Assembly: GCF_018866325.1 (NCBI RefSeq)
Contig: NZ_CP076457.1
Coordinates: 3,321,001 to 3,385,000 of the forward strand
Reading direction: 5' to 3'
DNA from: Streptomyces sp. YPW6
Lineage (GTDB): Bacteria > Actinomycetota > Actinomycetes > Streptomycetales > Streptomycetaceae
Length of the DNA stretch: 64,000 bases
Shown: piece after piece, positions 1-7,009 of the stretch
Layout of the letters: the number at the start of each line of letters is the position of its first letter
How positions within the stretch are numbered: the stretch's first letter is position 1
Position numbers and translations under genes: made by a program
Notes under the pieces: generated by a model
What the model saw: only the letters and a program-made list of their open reading frames with translations
What the model was told of the DNA's origin: nothing
Databases searched by the model: none

Positions 1-285
1 CGCCAGGGCGATAGCGGCGAGCTGCACCAGGGCCTCGCGCTGCTCGTGCTCGTAGGCGGCCAGCGACTCAAAGGCGTACGAGAGGAGCAGGGCCTCGAAG
101 GTGCCCTGTCGCCCGTACTCCTTGCCCCAGGCCGAGGCTCGGCCGTCGTGCTGGCGGCGCCGCTCGTCCGTGCCGGGCCCGGCGGAGTACTCGCCGAGGT
201 TCTTCACGGCTGCCCGTACGTCGTTGAAGACGCGGGTCATCGGGTCGGGCTTGCGGGTGGTCTTCTTCGTGGTGGTCTCGCTCAT
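1..285 (-). CDS. hypothetical prophage protein (partial, continues past the left edge)
   Basis: An open frame of 95 codons starts with ATG at 285 and runs off the window. Its start overlaps the stop of the primase TOPRIM gene as ATGA, so it is the next gene of the leftward early operon and is probably translationally coupled. The visible part begins MSETTTKKTTRKPDPMTRVF and is rich in charged residues. It has no membrane segment or motif that I recognise. The place and direction suggest a replication-arm protein, but the function is unknown. Confidence 0.7.
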   Translation of the reverse strand, partial: MSETTTKKTTRKPDPMTRVFNDVRAAVKNLGEYSAGPGTDERRRQHDGRASAWGKEYGRQGTFEALLLSYAFESLAAYEHEQREALVQLAAIALA

Positions 286-938
286 GCTGCGGTCTCGAAG
301 TCCTTTCGGTAGAGGCTGAAGACGGAGTCCGCTCCGCCCTGGAGGTAGGTCTCCGTCACGTCGCCGTCGCGCATCCGAACGGCCTTCGCGGTACGGAGCT
401 GGCGGCAGATCTTCGCGGAGAACTCCGCGCCGGCCTCGTCCGGATCGCCCCAGACCCAGACCTTCGAGAACCCGGCGAGCATCCGGCGGTGCCGCCCGGC
501 CCACATGTTCGCGCCGGGCGCGGCCACGGCGTACAGGCCGAGCTTGCGCAGGATGGCCCGGTCCAGTTCGCCTTCGGTTATGTGGATCTCGTCGTCGGCC
601 TGGTGGATGGAGTCGATCCCGTACATGCGCGGGATGTCGTCCTTGATCGTGTTGTACTTCCCGTGGAAGAAGTCACGGTGGTTGTGCTCCTGGAGGCATC
701 GGAACCGGATGGTCAGCGGTTTACCGTGGCGGTCCAGGTACGGGATGGCGAGCATCCCTCTGTACTTCGCATGTCCGGGGAAGGGGTCAGCGACGACGCC
801 AAGTCGGGCGGAAGTTGCTTCCTCCCTGCCCAGCCCCCTTGCGTGCAGGTACTGAGCGGCCTCCGCCGTAAGCGCTCCTTCGTACGCCCTGGTTGCCTCT
901 TCCAGGGTCTCCCTCTGGGAGACCGAGAGAGGTCGCAA
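282..938 (-). CDS. phage DNA primase, TOPRIM-domain half
   Basis: This protein of about 218 aa carries a TOPRIM-like core: an acidic motif TEGE at residues 121-124 and GDPDEAG at 164-170, as in DnaG-type primases that make RNA primers for phage replication. The zinc-binding half of the primase lies in the preceding gene in a frame offset by one base. The two frames overlap by 152 bp. The only likely start in this frame is TTG at 938; a good Shine-Dalgarno (AGGAGGAG) lies about 25 bases upstream, which is too far for it. Expression may need reinitiation or a +1 frameshift from the zinc-finger gene. The family call is firm; the start is not. Confidence 0.8.
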   Translation of the reverse strand: MRPLSVSQRETLEEATRAYEGALTAEAAQYLHARGLGREEATSARLGVVADPFPGHAKYRGMLAIPYLDRHGKPLTIRFRCLQEHNHRDFFHGKYNTIKDDIPRMYGIDSIHQADDEIHITEGELDRAILRKLGLYAVAAPGANMWAGRHRRMLAGFSKVWVWGDPDEAGAEFSAKICRQLRTAKAVRMRDGDVTETYLQGGADSVFSLYRKDFETAA

Positions 939-1206
939 GGGCTCGTGCTCCTGGGAAATCTGTCTCCTCCTTCAGCATGATCATCGAGTAGCTGTCACCG
1001 CCTTCTCCGCAGGAGTGGCACTTCCACAGGCCCTCGTCGAGCTTGTAGGACATCGATGGGGTGTTGTCGTCGTGGAGGGGGCACTTGGCCATCCCTGTGT
1101 TGCGCTCCGAGTTGAAGTCGACCTCGAAGTGGTCCATCACGGCTTCGAGCGTGGGCTTGGCCTCCTCGCCCTGTTCGTCGCGGTCTCCGACCCGCCCGTA
1201 CCTCAC
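787..1206 (-). CDS. phage DNA primase, CHC2 zinc-binding half
   Basis: A 139-aa frame with the CHC2 zinc ribbon of DnaG-type primases: C42-x2-H45 and C63-x2-C66 (KCPLHDD and WKCHSCGEGGDS). The sequence up to about residue 97 (DFPGARALATSLGLPEGD) looks like a normal end of the zinc domain. The last 40 residues are Gly/Arg-rich and look like out-of-frame reading through the start of the TOPRIM gene. GTG start at 1206 overlaps the stop of the 47-aa gene upstream (GTGA). It probably binds template DNA for the TOPRIM partner. Confidence 0.8.
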   Translation of the reverse strand: MRYGRVGDRDEQGEEAKPTLEAVMDHFEVDFNSERNTGMAKCPLHDDNTPSMSYKLDEGLWKCHSCGEGGDSYSMIMLKEETDFPGARALATSLGLPEGDPGRGNQGVRRSAYGGGRSVPARKGAGQGGSNFRPTWRRR

Positions 1207-1346
1207 GGCCGCACCCCGTACATCTCCTCTACGGCGAGGGTCGTGGTGAGGTCGGCGTCCGGGTCCTCGATGTACGCGAAGAACGCCTCGGCCTCGTCGA
1301 AGGCTCTCTCTGCGGTCTCGGGGTCAGTCCCGATGAAGCCGATCAC
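1203..1346 (-). CDS. small hypothetical protein, 47 aa
   Basis: A short acidic gene placed between the nuclease and primase genes. Both ends overlap their neighbours by four bases: its GTG start at 1346 overlaps the nuclease stop, and its TGA overlaps the primase GTG. The protein begins MIGFIGTDPETAERAFDEAE and is mostly predicted helix with clustered Asp/Glu. Tight coupling on both sides is the main evidence that it is a real gene. No family recognised. Confidence 0.6.
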   Translation of the reverse strand: MIGFIGTDPETAERAFDEAEAFFAYIEDPDADLTTTLAVEEMYGVRP

Positions 1347-1714
1347 TGGACGTCCAGGCCGAGATAGTCCTCAAGCGTGGTCAGGACGTACGCCTGTCTC
1401 CAGTTCTTGCCCCGCGCCTTCACGACGGCGAGCGAGGTGACCAGCTCGGGGTCGAGGCCGCGGTGCTTGGCGAAGTTCAGCCGCTCGGCCTTGGCCTCCC
1501 GGACGAAGGTGGCGGGCTCGAACTTCGCGTTCTTCGCCTCGATCAGCAGAAAGCGGCCATCGATCCGGGCGACCATGTCGCCCTCGTCCTCGGTGCCGGC
1601 CAAGCGCAGGGACTCAACGTCGAAGCCGAGCCCGCGCAGCCCCTCGCGGAGGTCTGTCTCCCACTGCGAACCCTTGCGTTTGTTGCGGCGGTTCCTCGCA
1701 GAAAGGTCGGTCAC
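1343..1714 (-). CDS. PD-(D/E)XK nuclease / Holliday-junction-resolvase-like protein
   Basis: A 123-aa basic protein with the core of a small PD-(D/E)XK nuclease: an acidic residue in GSQWETDLREGL (about residue 19), D46 in EGDMVA, and E59-x-K61 in LLIEAK. The fold and length fit VRR-NUC or resolvase-like enzymes that cut branched DNA during phage replication. I chose GTG at 1714, with AAGGAG nine bases upstream, over the longer frame to 1900, which is a shadow of the helicase gene. A copy of the dispersed motif (1710-1724) overlaps the start: its 3' GTGAC supplies the GTG start codon. Confidence 0.7.
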   Translation of the reverse strand: MTDLSARNRRNKRKGSQWETDLREGLRGLGFDVESLRLAGTEDEGDMVARIDGRFLLIEAKNAKFEPATFVREAKAERLNFAKHRGLDPELVTSLAVVKARGKNWRQAYVLTTLEDYLGLDVQ

Positions 1715-1731
1715 TTTATCACACTCCTTCT

Positions 1732-2604
1732 TTATGAACCGAGCAAGACCTTCGTCGGACTCCAGTCGTCTGCGGACTGCGGGGCCCTGATGATCGTGTG
1801 CTTCTCCGCCCGCTTGAAGCGGGTGTACTCGGGCTCGCAGATCATCGTGGTGTAGCGCTGGGCTGTCGGGTCGCAAGGGCCCATGCGCTGCTTCACGCAC
1901 GCCACGTGGTACGCCAGCGACGTAGGGTCGAGCGCCACGGAGAGGCTCAGTTCCGGCTTCTCGCTCAGTCCGCCCTTGATCTGGTCACGGCTCGGTGGGG
2001 ACCAGGGGGACGACTTCGCCTCCCACGCCTTGTCACTCGCGTGATGCAGCAGGATGACCGTGGCCCCGGTGTCGCGGGCCAACTCGGTGGAGCCCTGCAT
2101 TACCGCCATCTGCTCGGTGTAGTCCGACTCGGCGCCTTCGAAGTCCATCAAGTTGTCGAACACGATGACCTGCGGGTACGCGTCCCACAGCTCGATGTAC
2201 GCCTCGATCTCCTCGTCGACCTGCTTCCACGTGATCGGACTGCCGAAGGAGAACGTGATGTTCGAGCTGGACAGCGCGTCAAGGTACGCCTGGCGGTACT
2301 TCCCGCCCTCGGCCATCCCCGCCTCGACCATCTCCGTGGTGTCGCGGGTCGCCATCGAAGCGAGCCGGGAGGACGCGGTGAAGGCGGACATGTCGGCGCT
2401 GAAGTACAGCGTCGGCAAGTTCATCTGCGCGACCCAGAAGAGGGCGAACCCCGACTTCTGGGTACCGGATCGTCCGGCGACCATGACGACTTCGCCGTGA
2501 CGAGGGCGGACCCCGGCGGCGTAGAGATCCTCGAACGCCTCTACGCGAGGGAGTTCTTTGCCCGACTCTGCATGGAGCGCCAGAGACCTGCCAGGGGTGA
2601 GCAC
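1732..2604 (-). CDS. DnaB-like replicative helicase / RecA-fold ATPase
   Basis: A 290-aa ATPase that probably unwinds DNA at the phage replication fork. A Walker A variant lies at residues 44-51 (GRSGTQKS, with Gln in place of the usual Gly), followed by a Walker B strand (VIVFDN) and a switch-like His pair (VILLHHAS). The longer frame to 2994 is rejected because its first 130 codons run antisense-like through the deaminase gene in another frame and are Arg-rich. GTG at 2604 has GAGGAG eight bases upstream and overlaps the deaminase end by 64 bp. The neighbours (primase, nuclease, deaminase) support the replication role. Confidence 0.8.
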   Translation of the reverse strand: MLTPGRSLALHAESGKELPRVEAFEDLYAAGVRPRHGEVVMVAGRSGTQKSGFALFWVAQMNLPTLYFSADMSAFTASSRLASMATRDTTEMVEAGMAEGGKYRQAYLDALSSSNITFSFGSPITWKQVDEEIEAYIELWDAYPQVIVFDNLMDFEGAESDYTEQMAVMQGSTELARDTGATVILLHHASDKAWEAKSSPWSPPSRDQIKGGLSEKPELSLSVALDPTSLAYHVACVKQRMGPCDPTAQRYTTMICEPEYTRFKRAEKHTIIRAPQSADDWSPTKVLLGS

Positions 2605-3014
2605 GGGGTGTTCTCCTCTCCGAGGACGACGACCCGCCGGATGCCGGCGGAAGCGATGAGCGTGGAGCAGGCCGGACACGGCTTGCGGGTGACGTAGAGA
2701 GCGGCGGCCTCGAACTGGGCCGCGTCGATGCCCTTGTCGATGGCGTCCTCGATCGCGTTCCGCTCGGCGTGCGTGGCCGCACAGTTGGCGTAGTCGCTGT
2801 TTCGAGCGCACTCCTCGACGGAGAGCTGACCGCGAGGGCAGTTTCCTGCGGTCGCACAGCCGGGGAATCCGGAGGGCAGGCCGTTGTAGCCGAGCCCGAT
2901 CACCCGCTTGCGCTTGTTCAAGATGACGGCGCCCACCTGGGCGCGCGTGCAGTCGGCTCCTGTGGCTACCGCCTGGGCGACGGTCAGGGCCCACTCATCT
3001 CGGCTGGGTCTCAC
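2541..3014 (-). CDS. deoxycytidylate (dCMP) deaminase
   Basis: A 157-aa zinc enzyme that converts dCMP to dUMP, feeding the prophage-encoded ThyX in the right arm. The cytidine-deaminase signatures are clear: H82-A-E84 (THAERNAI) and C113-P-A-C116 (KPCPACSTL). Extra Cys residues at 53, 59 and 69 may bind a second metal, as in T4-type enzymes. GTG start at 3014 has GGAGG six bases upstream. A motif copy (3083-3098) lies between it and the upstream gene. Confidence 0.9.
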   Translation of the reverse strand: MRPSRDEWALTVAQAVATGADCTRAQVGAVILNKRKRVIGLGYNGLPSGFPGCATAGNCPRGQLSVEECARNSDYANCAATHAERNAIEDAIDKGIDAAQFEAAALYVTRKPCPACSTLIASAGIRRVVVLGEENTPCSPLAGLWRSMQSRAKNSLA

Positions 3015-3103
3015 TGGAGACCTCCTTCCAGCAGGCGCTACCGCCTGCCATCGCCCTCCTTTCGGGCTCGCGATCTTGTTTATGCACGACTAACACACTA
3101 TGA

Positions 3104-3541
3104 TTAGTCGAAGTCGGGGGCGTCGTCGACAGCCGCCTCCGCCTTGGCCTCTCGCTCGTTGGCGTACGCGATGACCTTGTTCCGGGCCTGCGCGTCGTTG
3201 AGCTGGCGCCACACCCACGCCGGACGCTGACCCGGCTTGGAGGGCGGGATCTGATCGAGGGTCACGATCGTCGCGCCGCCGACCACGGTCTGAAGGTCGC
3301 GGGCAAGGATCGTCTGCTCGATGCGCACGCCCTTGGTGATCTCAGGGGTGCCGGCGTCGAGCTGGTCCGGCGTACGGAAGATAGTCACGTCACACAGGGC
3401 CGAGTCCTTCGGGCCGTTCGCGGTGGGGCGCTGGCGTTCGAAGGAGTGGACTTCGACGAGGAAGGCCGCGGAGCCCTGGACGTCTGCGGGCTTGAACCAG
3501 CCGCCGGCCTGAACGGGGATGTCGATGAGGTTGAGTGCCAC
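3104..3541 (-). CDS. hypothetical early protein, 145 aa
   Basis: A 145-aa protein between the nuclease/recombination genes and the deaminase. Its N-terminus (ALNLIDIPVQAGGW) resembles that of the RecB-like protein further upstream (LNLIEIPQKSA), which may mean a shared interaction peptide. The C-terminus is Glu/Asp-rich (VDDAPDFD), a feature seen in single-stranded-DNA-binding proteins, but no OB-fold could be confirmed by eye. GTG start at 3541 with GGAG upstream. An accessory role in DNA metabolism is inferred from position only. Confidence 0.7.
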   Translation of the reverse strand: MALNLIDIPVQAGGWFKPADVQGSAAFLVEVHSFERQRPTANGPKDSALCDVTIFRTPDQLDAGTPEITKGVRIEQTILARDLQTVVGGATIVTLDQIPPSKPGQRPAWVWRQLNDAQARNKVIAYANEREAKAEAAVDDAPDFD

Positions 3542-3598
3542 TGTTGGGGTTCTCCTATGTTCGGTGACAGGTGTCGGTGTTCGGTGTTGCGGTGGTTG

Positions 3599-3799
3599 CT
3601 ACTTCGGGCGGCCGGCGACGACGACGGCTGTCGCCTTCACGTCCAGCAACTCGGTTCCGGCGGGCAGTCCCGCGCGAAAGGACCGCTCGTGTTCCTGGGC
3701 GTGAGAGGCGGCGAACTGCTTCTCGTCGACCAGGAAGAAGAGGGGTACGTCTACTTCGATCGCGTACGTCACCGTGCTGACGATGGTCACCTTGCTCAT
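3599..3799 (-). CDS. small hypothetical protein, 66 aa
   Basis: A 66-aa protein starting MSKVTIVSTVTYAIEVDVPL, probably a small beta-rich fold with a short helix. ATG at 3799 overlaps the stop of the upstream gene as ATGA, so it is coupled within the early operon. No known family recognised. Confidence 0.65.
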   Translation of the reverse strand: MSKVTIVSTVTYAIEVDVPLFFLVDEKQFAASHAQEHERSFRAGLPAGTELLDVKATAVVVAGRPK

Positions 3800-4278
3800 G
3801 CGGGCAACGCCTTGCCCTTGGCCTTGTAGGCGTCCATCACGGCCGCCTCGGAGAAGAAGGACTGGTTCGCTGCCCAGATCTTCTTCAGGTCAGCTCGGTT
3901 GGTCTGCTTCTCGATCTCCCCGAGAATCCAGGCGTTCTTGTCCTGCTCGGGACCGGCGGCCGGCGCGCTCGCGGCCTGCGAAGTGCTGCCGAGGCTGGCC
4001 CACGGGTCTCCGCCTGCCGGCTTGGCCGGGGGCGCGTCCTCTGCGATGACCGTGCCGCCGAGCTGTGTGGCGATCAGGCCCTTGCCGTGCGCGAGGTTCG
4101 TGGCGTTCGTGACGATGTCGCTCAGCGTCAAGCCAGTCACACTATCACGTTCCATCCCGAAGAAGTCCAGGATGTCGTCGCGGACCTCTCGCGGCCGACC
4201 CCTGAAGACCGCCCAGCTATCGTCATGCGACTTGCCGTACTTGATCGTGACCGTAAGGGCCCCGCTCGATTCACTCAC
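3796..4278 (-). CDS. conserved actinophage early protein, 160 aa
   Basis: A 160-aa protein with a structured N-terminal part (VTIKYGKSHDDSWAVFRGRP, then FFGMERD), an Ala/Pro-rich linker at about residues 85-110, and a helical C-terminal tail. Proteins of this layout accompany recombination nucleases in actinophages, as I recall, so a DNA-binding or recombination-accessory role is plausible. GTG start at 4278. A motif copy lies just upstream (4315-4329) and another inside the gene (4136-4150). Confidence 0.7.
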   Translation of the reverse strand: MSESSGALTVTIKYGKSHDDSWAVFRGRPREVRDDILDFFGMERDSVTGLTLSDIVTNATNLAHGKGLIATQLGGTVIAEDAPPAKPAGGDPWASLGSTSQAASAPAAGPEQDKNAWILGEIEKQTNRADLKKIWAANQSFFSEAAVMDAYKAKGKALPA

Positions 4279-4331
4279 TGAGTGGTAGTTCCTCTCTCTC
4301 GCCCCGCCAACTTAGTCACTCTATCACACTT

Positions 4332-5297
4332 TCACGCGGCCGAAGCAACCCGGCCCCGTGCGACCTGCACGACGAAGGGCTTCATCGCCTTGCGGCTCAA
4401 CGACCGCATCTCGCGGATGGTGAGCGCCAACTGGGCCGCGCGCCAACCGATGTTCAGGTCGACCCAGTACAGCGTGCACTCCCCCTGCCCCGCAGGCAGG
4501 TGGATGATGATGCCCCAGTCCTGGTTGACCGGCGGCAGAGGCGTGTACGCCTCGACCGCATCCCGTACTTCTATCACATGCTTCTTGAAGGAAGCAAGCT
4601 CGGCTTTGCTGTCGACGTTCACCGGGAAGCGGGTGTGGTCGTAGACCTCGCCGCGCGAGTAGACCGCGAGCTGGGCCGCCATCTTCAGGCCGCCGTACTT
4701 CACGCTGCCCGTCTTCAGGTCCGCGATGAAGTCGCCCTCGATCCACCGCCCGTCAGGGTCGGGTCCGGCGTAGTGGACCATGCGGTCGAAGGTGCCGGCC
4801 ACGCCCAGCTCGTTCACGACGACGAACGTCTCGACGGCGCGCACCTTCAGAGCCGACGTCTCCATGAGGTAGGCGCCCATGTCTTCGATGTCCTGCTCGG
4901 ACGCCGAGGCCGGCAGGGGCTGACCTGCGTCGACCAGCTCTGAGAGCGTGTGCAGGTAGGTGCCCCGCTCGCGCTTGTCGTTGGCTCCCGACGCGTCAGT
5001 TGCCTGCTCGGCAAGGGCGTTGAGCTTCTTCTTGTCGTCCGCGTTCTCGGGGTCGAGGCCGCGGGCCCTGTCCGCCAGGTCCGGCCGGCGCGAGGCGCCG
5101 TACAGGACCATGCGCTTACCCCAGTCGACCAGGCTGGACTTGTCCTCGATGCAGTCGATGAACGTCGTGGTCCTGGTGTGGCCCTTCGGCTTCCCGCCCG
5201 CCTTCGGCACCACCAGAGGGCGACCCCAACCGTCGCGCGGTACGGCGTGGTTGGGGTGCGCGGACTTCTGCGGGATCTCGATCAGATTCAGTGTCAC
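4332..5297 (-). CDS. RecB/Cas4-like PD-(D/E)XK exonuclease
   Basis: A 321-aa nuclease, probably for DNA end processing or recombination-dependent replication. The catalytic motifs of the RecB/Cas4 group are visible: GTFDRMVHY, then DFIADLKTG with the D-x-K pair, followed by the QLAVYSRGE helix. GTG at 5297 overlaps the stop of the preceding gene as GTGA and was preferred over the upstream start at 5318, which lies inside that gene. It is the second gene of the leftward operon. Confidence 0.85.
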   Translation of the reverse strand: MTLNLIEIPQKSAHPNHAVPRDGWGRPLVVPKAGGKPKGHTRTTTFIDCIEDKSSLVDWGKRMVLYGASRRPDLADRARGLDPENADDKKKLNALAEQATDASGANDKRERGTYLHTLSELVDAGQPLPASASEQDIEDMGAYLMETSALKVRAVETFVVVNELGVAGTFDRMVHYAGPDPDGRWIEGDFIADLKTGSVKYGGLKMAAQLAVYSRGEVYDHTRFPVNVDSKAELASFKKHVIEVRDAVEAYTPLPPVNQDWGIIIHLPAGQGECTLYWVDLNIGWRAAQLALTIREMRSLSRKAMKPFVVQVARGRVASAA

Positions 5298-5551
5298 TCG
5301 GCCACCTTCGGGTCGCACATGGCGAGGTAGTAGCGGACGTTCCCGTCCTCGTCGAAGTCTTGCTCGTACTCGTCCTCGTCGATCAGCTCCAAGCCGATCT
5401 GCCCGAGGAAGTTCAGGAGCTTCTTCATCTCGCTGGGCCGGTAGGCCAGCGGGTTTACCAGGATGTGGTAGTCCTCCGCGTCAGCGTCGATGTGAACGCT
5501 GATGTTGCCGGCGTCGGCAACCAGTGCGGCCCTCTCCAGGACTCCTATCAC
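5294..5551 (-). CDS. small acidic early protein, first gene of the leftward operon
   Basis: An 85-aa acidic protein (IDEDEYEQDFDEDGNVRYYL). GTG at 5551 has a near-perfect GGAGGAG six bases upstream and is preferred over the longer start at 5605, which would lie across the putative operator and transcription start. It is the first gene after the promoter at 5596-5624. Function unknown. Confidence 0.65.
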   Translation of the reverse strand: MIGVLERAALVADAGNISVHIDADAEDYHILVNPLAYRPSEMKKLLNFLGQIGLELIDEDEYEQDFDEDGNVRYYLAMCDPKVAE

Positions 5552-5595
5552 TGCTGGCTCCTCCAGGTGTGTAAGTATGACTAACCACGGACCGG

Positions 5596-5624
5596 AGTGT
5601 CGCACACCTGATCGGAGGTGTCAA
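5596..5624 (-). promoter_or_regulatory. putative leftward early promoter P_L with operator
   Basis: On the minus strand TTGACA (5619-5624) lies 17 bp upstream of GACACT (5596-5601), a good match to a vegetative promoter apart from the first -10 base. A motif copy (5567-5581) lies right at the predicted start region, placed to block initiation or early elongation. This would drive the leftward replication operon; a repressor terminator at about 5705 isolates it from the upstream gene. Confidence 0.6.
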
Positions 5625-5702
5625 CGAAAGCTCCAGAAGATGAAGGAAAATCTAACCCAAGCCAAGTAGGTGAGGAGTAAACGATCAGCCCCCGCAGATA
5701 AC

Positions 5703-5728
5703 GAAAAGACCCCCTTCAGAGAAGGGGG
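5703..5728 (-). terminator. intrinsic terminator of the candidate repressor gene
   Basis: A perfect 8-bp stem (CCCCCTTC / GAAGGGGG, loop AGA) is followed on the minus strand by GTCTTTTCGTT. It stands 28 bp past the stop of the gene at 5756-6244 and before the leftward early promoter, so it separates the two transcription units. Confidence 0.7.
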
Positions 5729-5755
5729 CCTCGCAGGTCAGGGCGGTGGAACCGA

Positions 5756-6244
5756 CTACTTGCTGTAGTCCGTCTCGCTGTAGTCGGTGTGCTCGTCAGC
5801 GTTCTTGCGCTTGGTCGTCTTGCGCTCCGGGCGGCGGATGATGTCGTCGTCGCCCTCCTCGCGGGGCACATAGAACCACCCTTCCTCGGTCTCCGGGTCG
5901 TAGTGCACAACGCAGTTGTTGTCTTCGAGCATCTTCTTCCAGCTCGCGAGGCGCTTCGTCTTGTCGTCGTCGAGCGGAAGACCGGCACGCCTGCGCGCCT
6001 CGACGCGCAGCATGATGATCGGGTACGGCTGACGGTGCTCCTTCTTCACGGCCCAGGGGATAAGGTCGTCGTCCCGTGCGATGCGGCGATCCAGGCCCTC
6101 GCGGTACCGGAAGTTCCCCCACATCGAGGAGACCGTGTTGATGCCGTACTTACGCTTGTACTCGTCGATCATCTCCTGGTACGTCCAGCCCTCCTCGAAC
6201 CATCTGATGACCTCGGCCTTGTCCTGGATCTTGCGTGCCGCCAC
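5756..6244 (-). CDS. HTH DNA-binding protein, candidate immunity repressor
   Basis: A 162-aa protein with an N-terminal helix-turn-helix region (AEVIRWFEEGWTYQEMIDEY, then SMWGNFRYREGL, about residues 11-53) and a conserved-looking core (LIPWAVKKEHR, EARRRAGLPL, then VVHYDPETEEGWFYVPREEG). This layout recalls the immunity repressors of temperate actinophages that bind many asymmetric stoperator sites. It is a single-gene unit with its own promoter region carrying the dispersed motif (6300-6313) and its own terminator, and it lies next to P_L, as expected for an autoregulated repressor. The identification is from pattern memory and context, not from a search. GTG start at 6244 with AAGGA upstream. 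Confidence 0.6.
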   Translation of the reverse strand: MAARKIQDKAEVIRWFEEGWTYQEMIDEYKRKYGINTVSSMWGNFRYREGLDRRIARDDDLIPWAVKKEHRQPYPIIMLRVEARRRAGLPLDDDKTKRLASWKKMLEDNNCVVHYDPETEEGWFYVPREEGDDDIIRRPERKTTKRKNADEHTDYSETDYSK

Positions 6245-6309
6245 GGCCCGTCCTTCCCTCAGCGCGCTACCGCTGGCGTGTTACCGGCGGTCTTGATCTT
6301 GCACTACTT

Positions 6310-6338
6310 ACACTCCCATTATGCCGCGCCCTTGTCAA
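6310..6338 (-). promoter_or_regulatory. putative promoter/operator of the candidate repressor
   Basis: On the minus strand TTGACA (6333-6338) is followed after 17 bp by GAGTGT (6310-6315), a weak -10 that merges into a motif copy GTGTAAGTAGTGCA (6300-6313). A CATAAT box (6318-6323) could be an alternative -10. The overlap suggests autoregulation. Confidence 0.45.
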
Positions 6339-6390
6339 CACTGCACACCCGCGACCGTAGCGCTCGCTACAGAATCACACCGGAGCCCCG

Positions 6391-6753
6391 ATGAAGATCA
6401 CCGCTTGCGACCTCGACAGGCAGACCCCGGCGAAGACCTACACCATCACGCCCGAGGGTGAGGAGCCCGTCGACCTGGACCTGTGCGAGGCGGACGCCGC
6501 ACCCATCGAGGAGCTGATTCGGAAAGTCAGGGGTGGGCAGGTCGCAGCTCCGAAGGCAGCCCGGAAGGCCCCGGCACCTACGGCCGAGCGGGTGACGAGG
6601 AGTGCGCCGGCGAAGAAGACCCCGGAAAAGAAGACCCCGGCGGGGAAGACCACGGCAGGGAAGACCACGGCGGCGAAGACCGCCAAGGGGCCGAAGATCA
6701 TGACCATGGCAGAGATCGAGGCCCAGAAGCAGGAGCGGAAGCAGAACGGCTGA
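6391..6753 (+). CDS. Lys/Ala-rich basic protein, possibly nucleoid-associated
   Basis: This 120-aa protein is the only plus-strand gene in the left arm. The N-terminal 45 residues (ITPEGEEPVDLDLCEADAAP) loosely recall the Lsr2 dimerisation domain. They are followed by a low-complexity Lys/Thr/Ala/Pro tail with repeats of the type KKTP, GKTTAGKTT and AAKTAK, like histone-H1 or AT-hook-less Lsr2 variants. It may bind DNA non-specifically. ATG at 6391 follows a weak ribosome site. Transcription ends at the hairpin at 6765-6796. Confidence 0.65.
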   Translation: MKITACDLDRQTPAKTYTITPEGEEPVDLDLCEADAAPIEELIRKVRGGQVAAPKAARKAPAPTAERVTRSAPAKKTPEKKTPAGKTTAGKTTAAKTAKGPKIMTMAEIEAQKQERKQNG

Positions 6754-6764
6754 GACGAGAAGAG

Positions 6765-6796
6765 AGCCCCCACTGACCTCGCGGTCGGTGGGGGCT
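6765..6796. terminator. bidirectional terminator between convergent units
   Basis: The stem AGCCCCCACTGACC pairs with GGTCGGTGGGGGCT (one mismatch, loop TCGC). It lies between the plus-strand basic protein and the end of the minus-strand late operon, so it can serve both. Confidence 0.7.
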
Positions 6797-6802
6797 TCTG
6801 TG

Positions 6803-7009
6803 TTACTCGGACTCTCCGTTGGGCTGGACGTACACACCGAGCACGGTGAGCACCTGGACGGCCGCCGCGATCCTCGGCTCGTCGATGCCGTACATCACCG
6901 CGAGGCCGGCCAGCGCGCCGAGCAGCGCGACCGCCGCCTTGGCGTAAGGCTGGACCCGCTTCGGCAGGAGAGGAAGGATCAACCCCACGGGCTTCGCGTG
7001 TCGGCTCAC
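6803..7009 (-). CDS. holin
   Basis: A 68-aa membrane protein with two hydrophobic segments (AAVALLGALAGLAVMYGI and IAAAVQVLTVLGVYV) separated by a short charged turn, and a basic N-terminus. This is the size and shape of small phage holins. It directly follows the endolysin, whose stop overlaps its GTG start (GTGA). It would form membrane lesions that release the endolysin at the end of the late operon. Confidence 0.8.
   Translation of the reverse strand: MSRHAKPVGLILPLLPKRVQPYAKAAVALLGALAGLAVMYGIDEPRIAAAVQVLTVLGVYVQPNGESE

Noticed and set aside
1732..2994. 420-aa helicase starting at 2994
   Set aside because: The first 130 codons run through the deaminase gene in another frame; GTG at 2604 has a good ribosome site.
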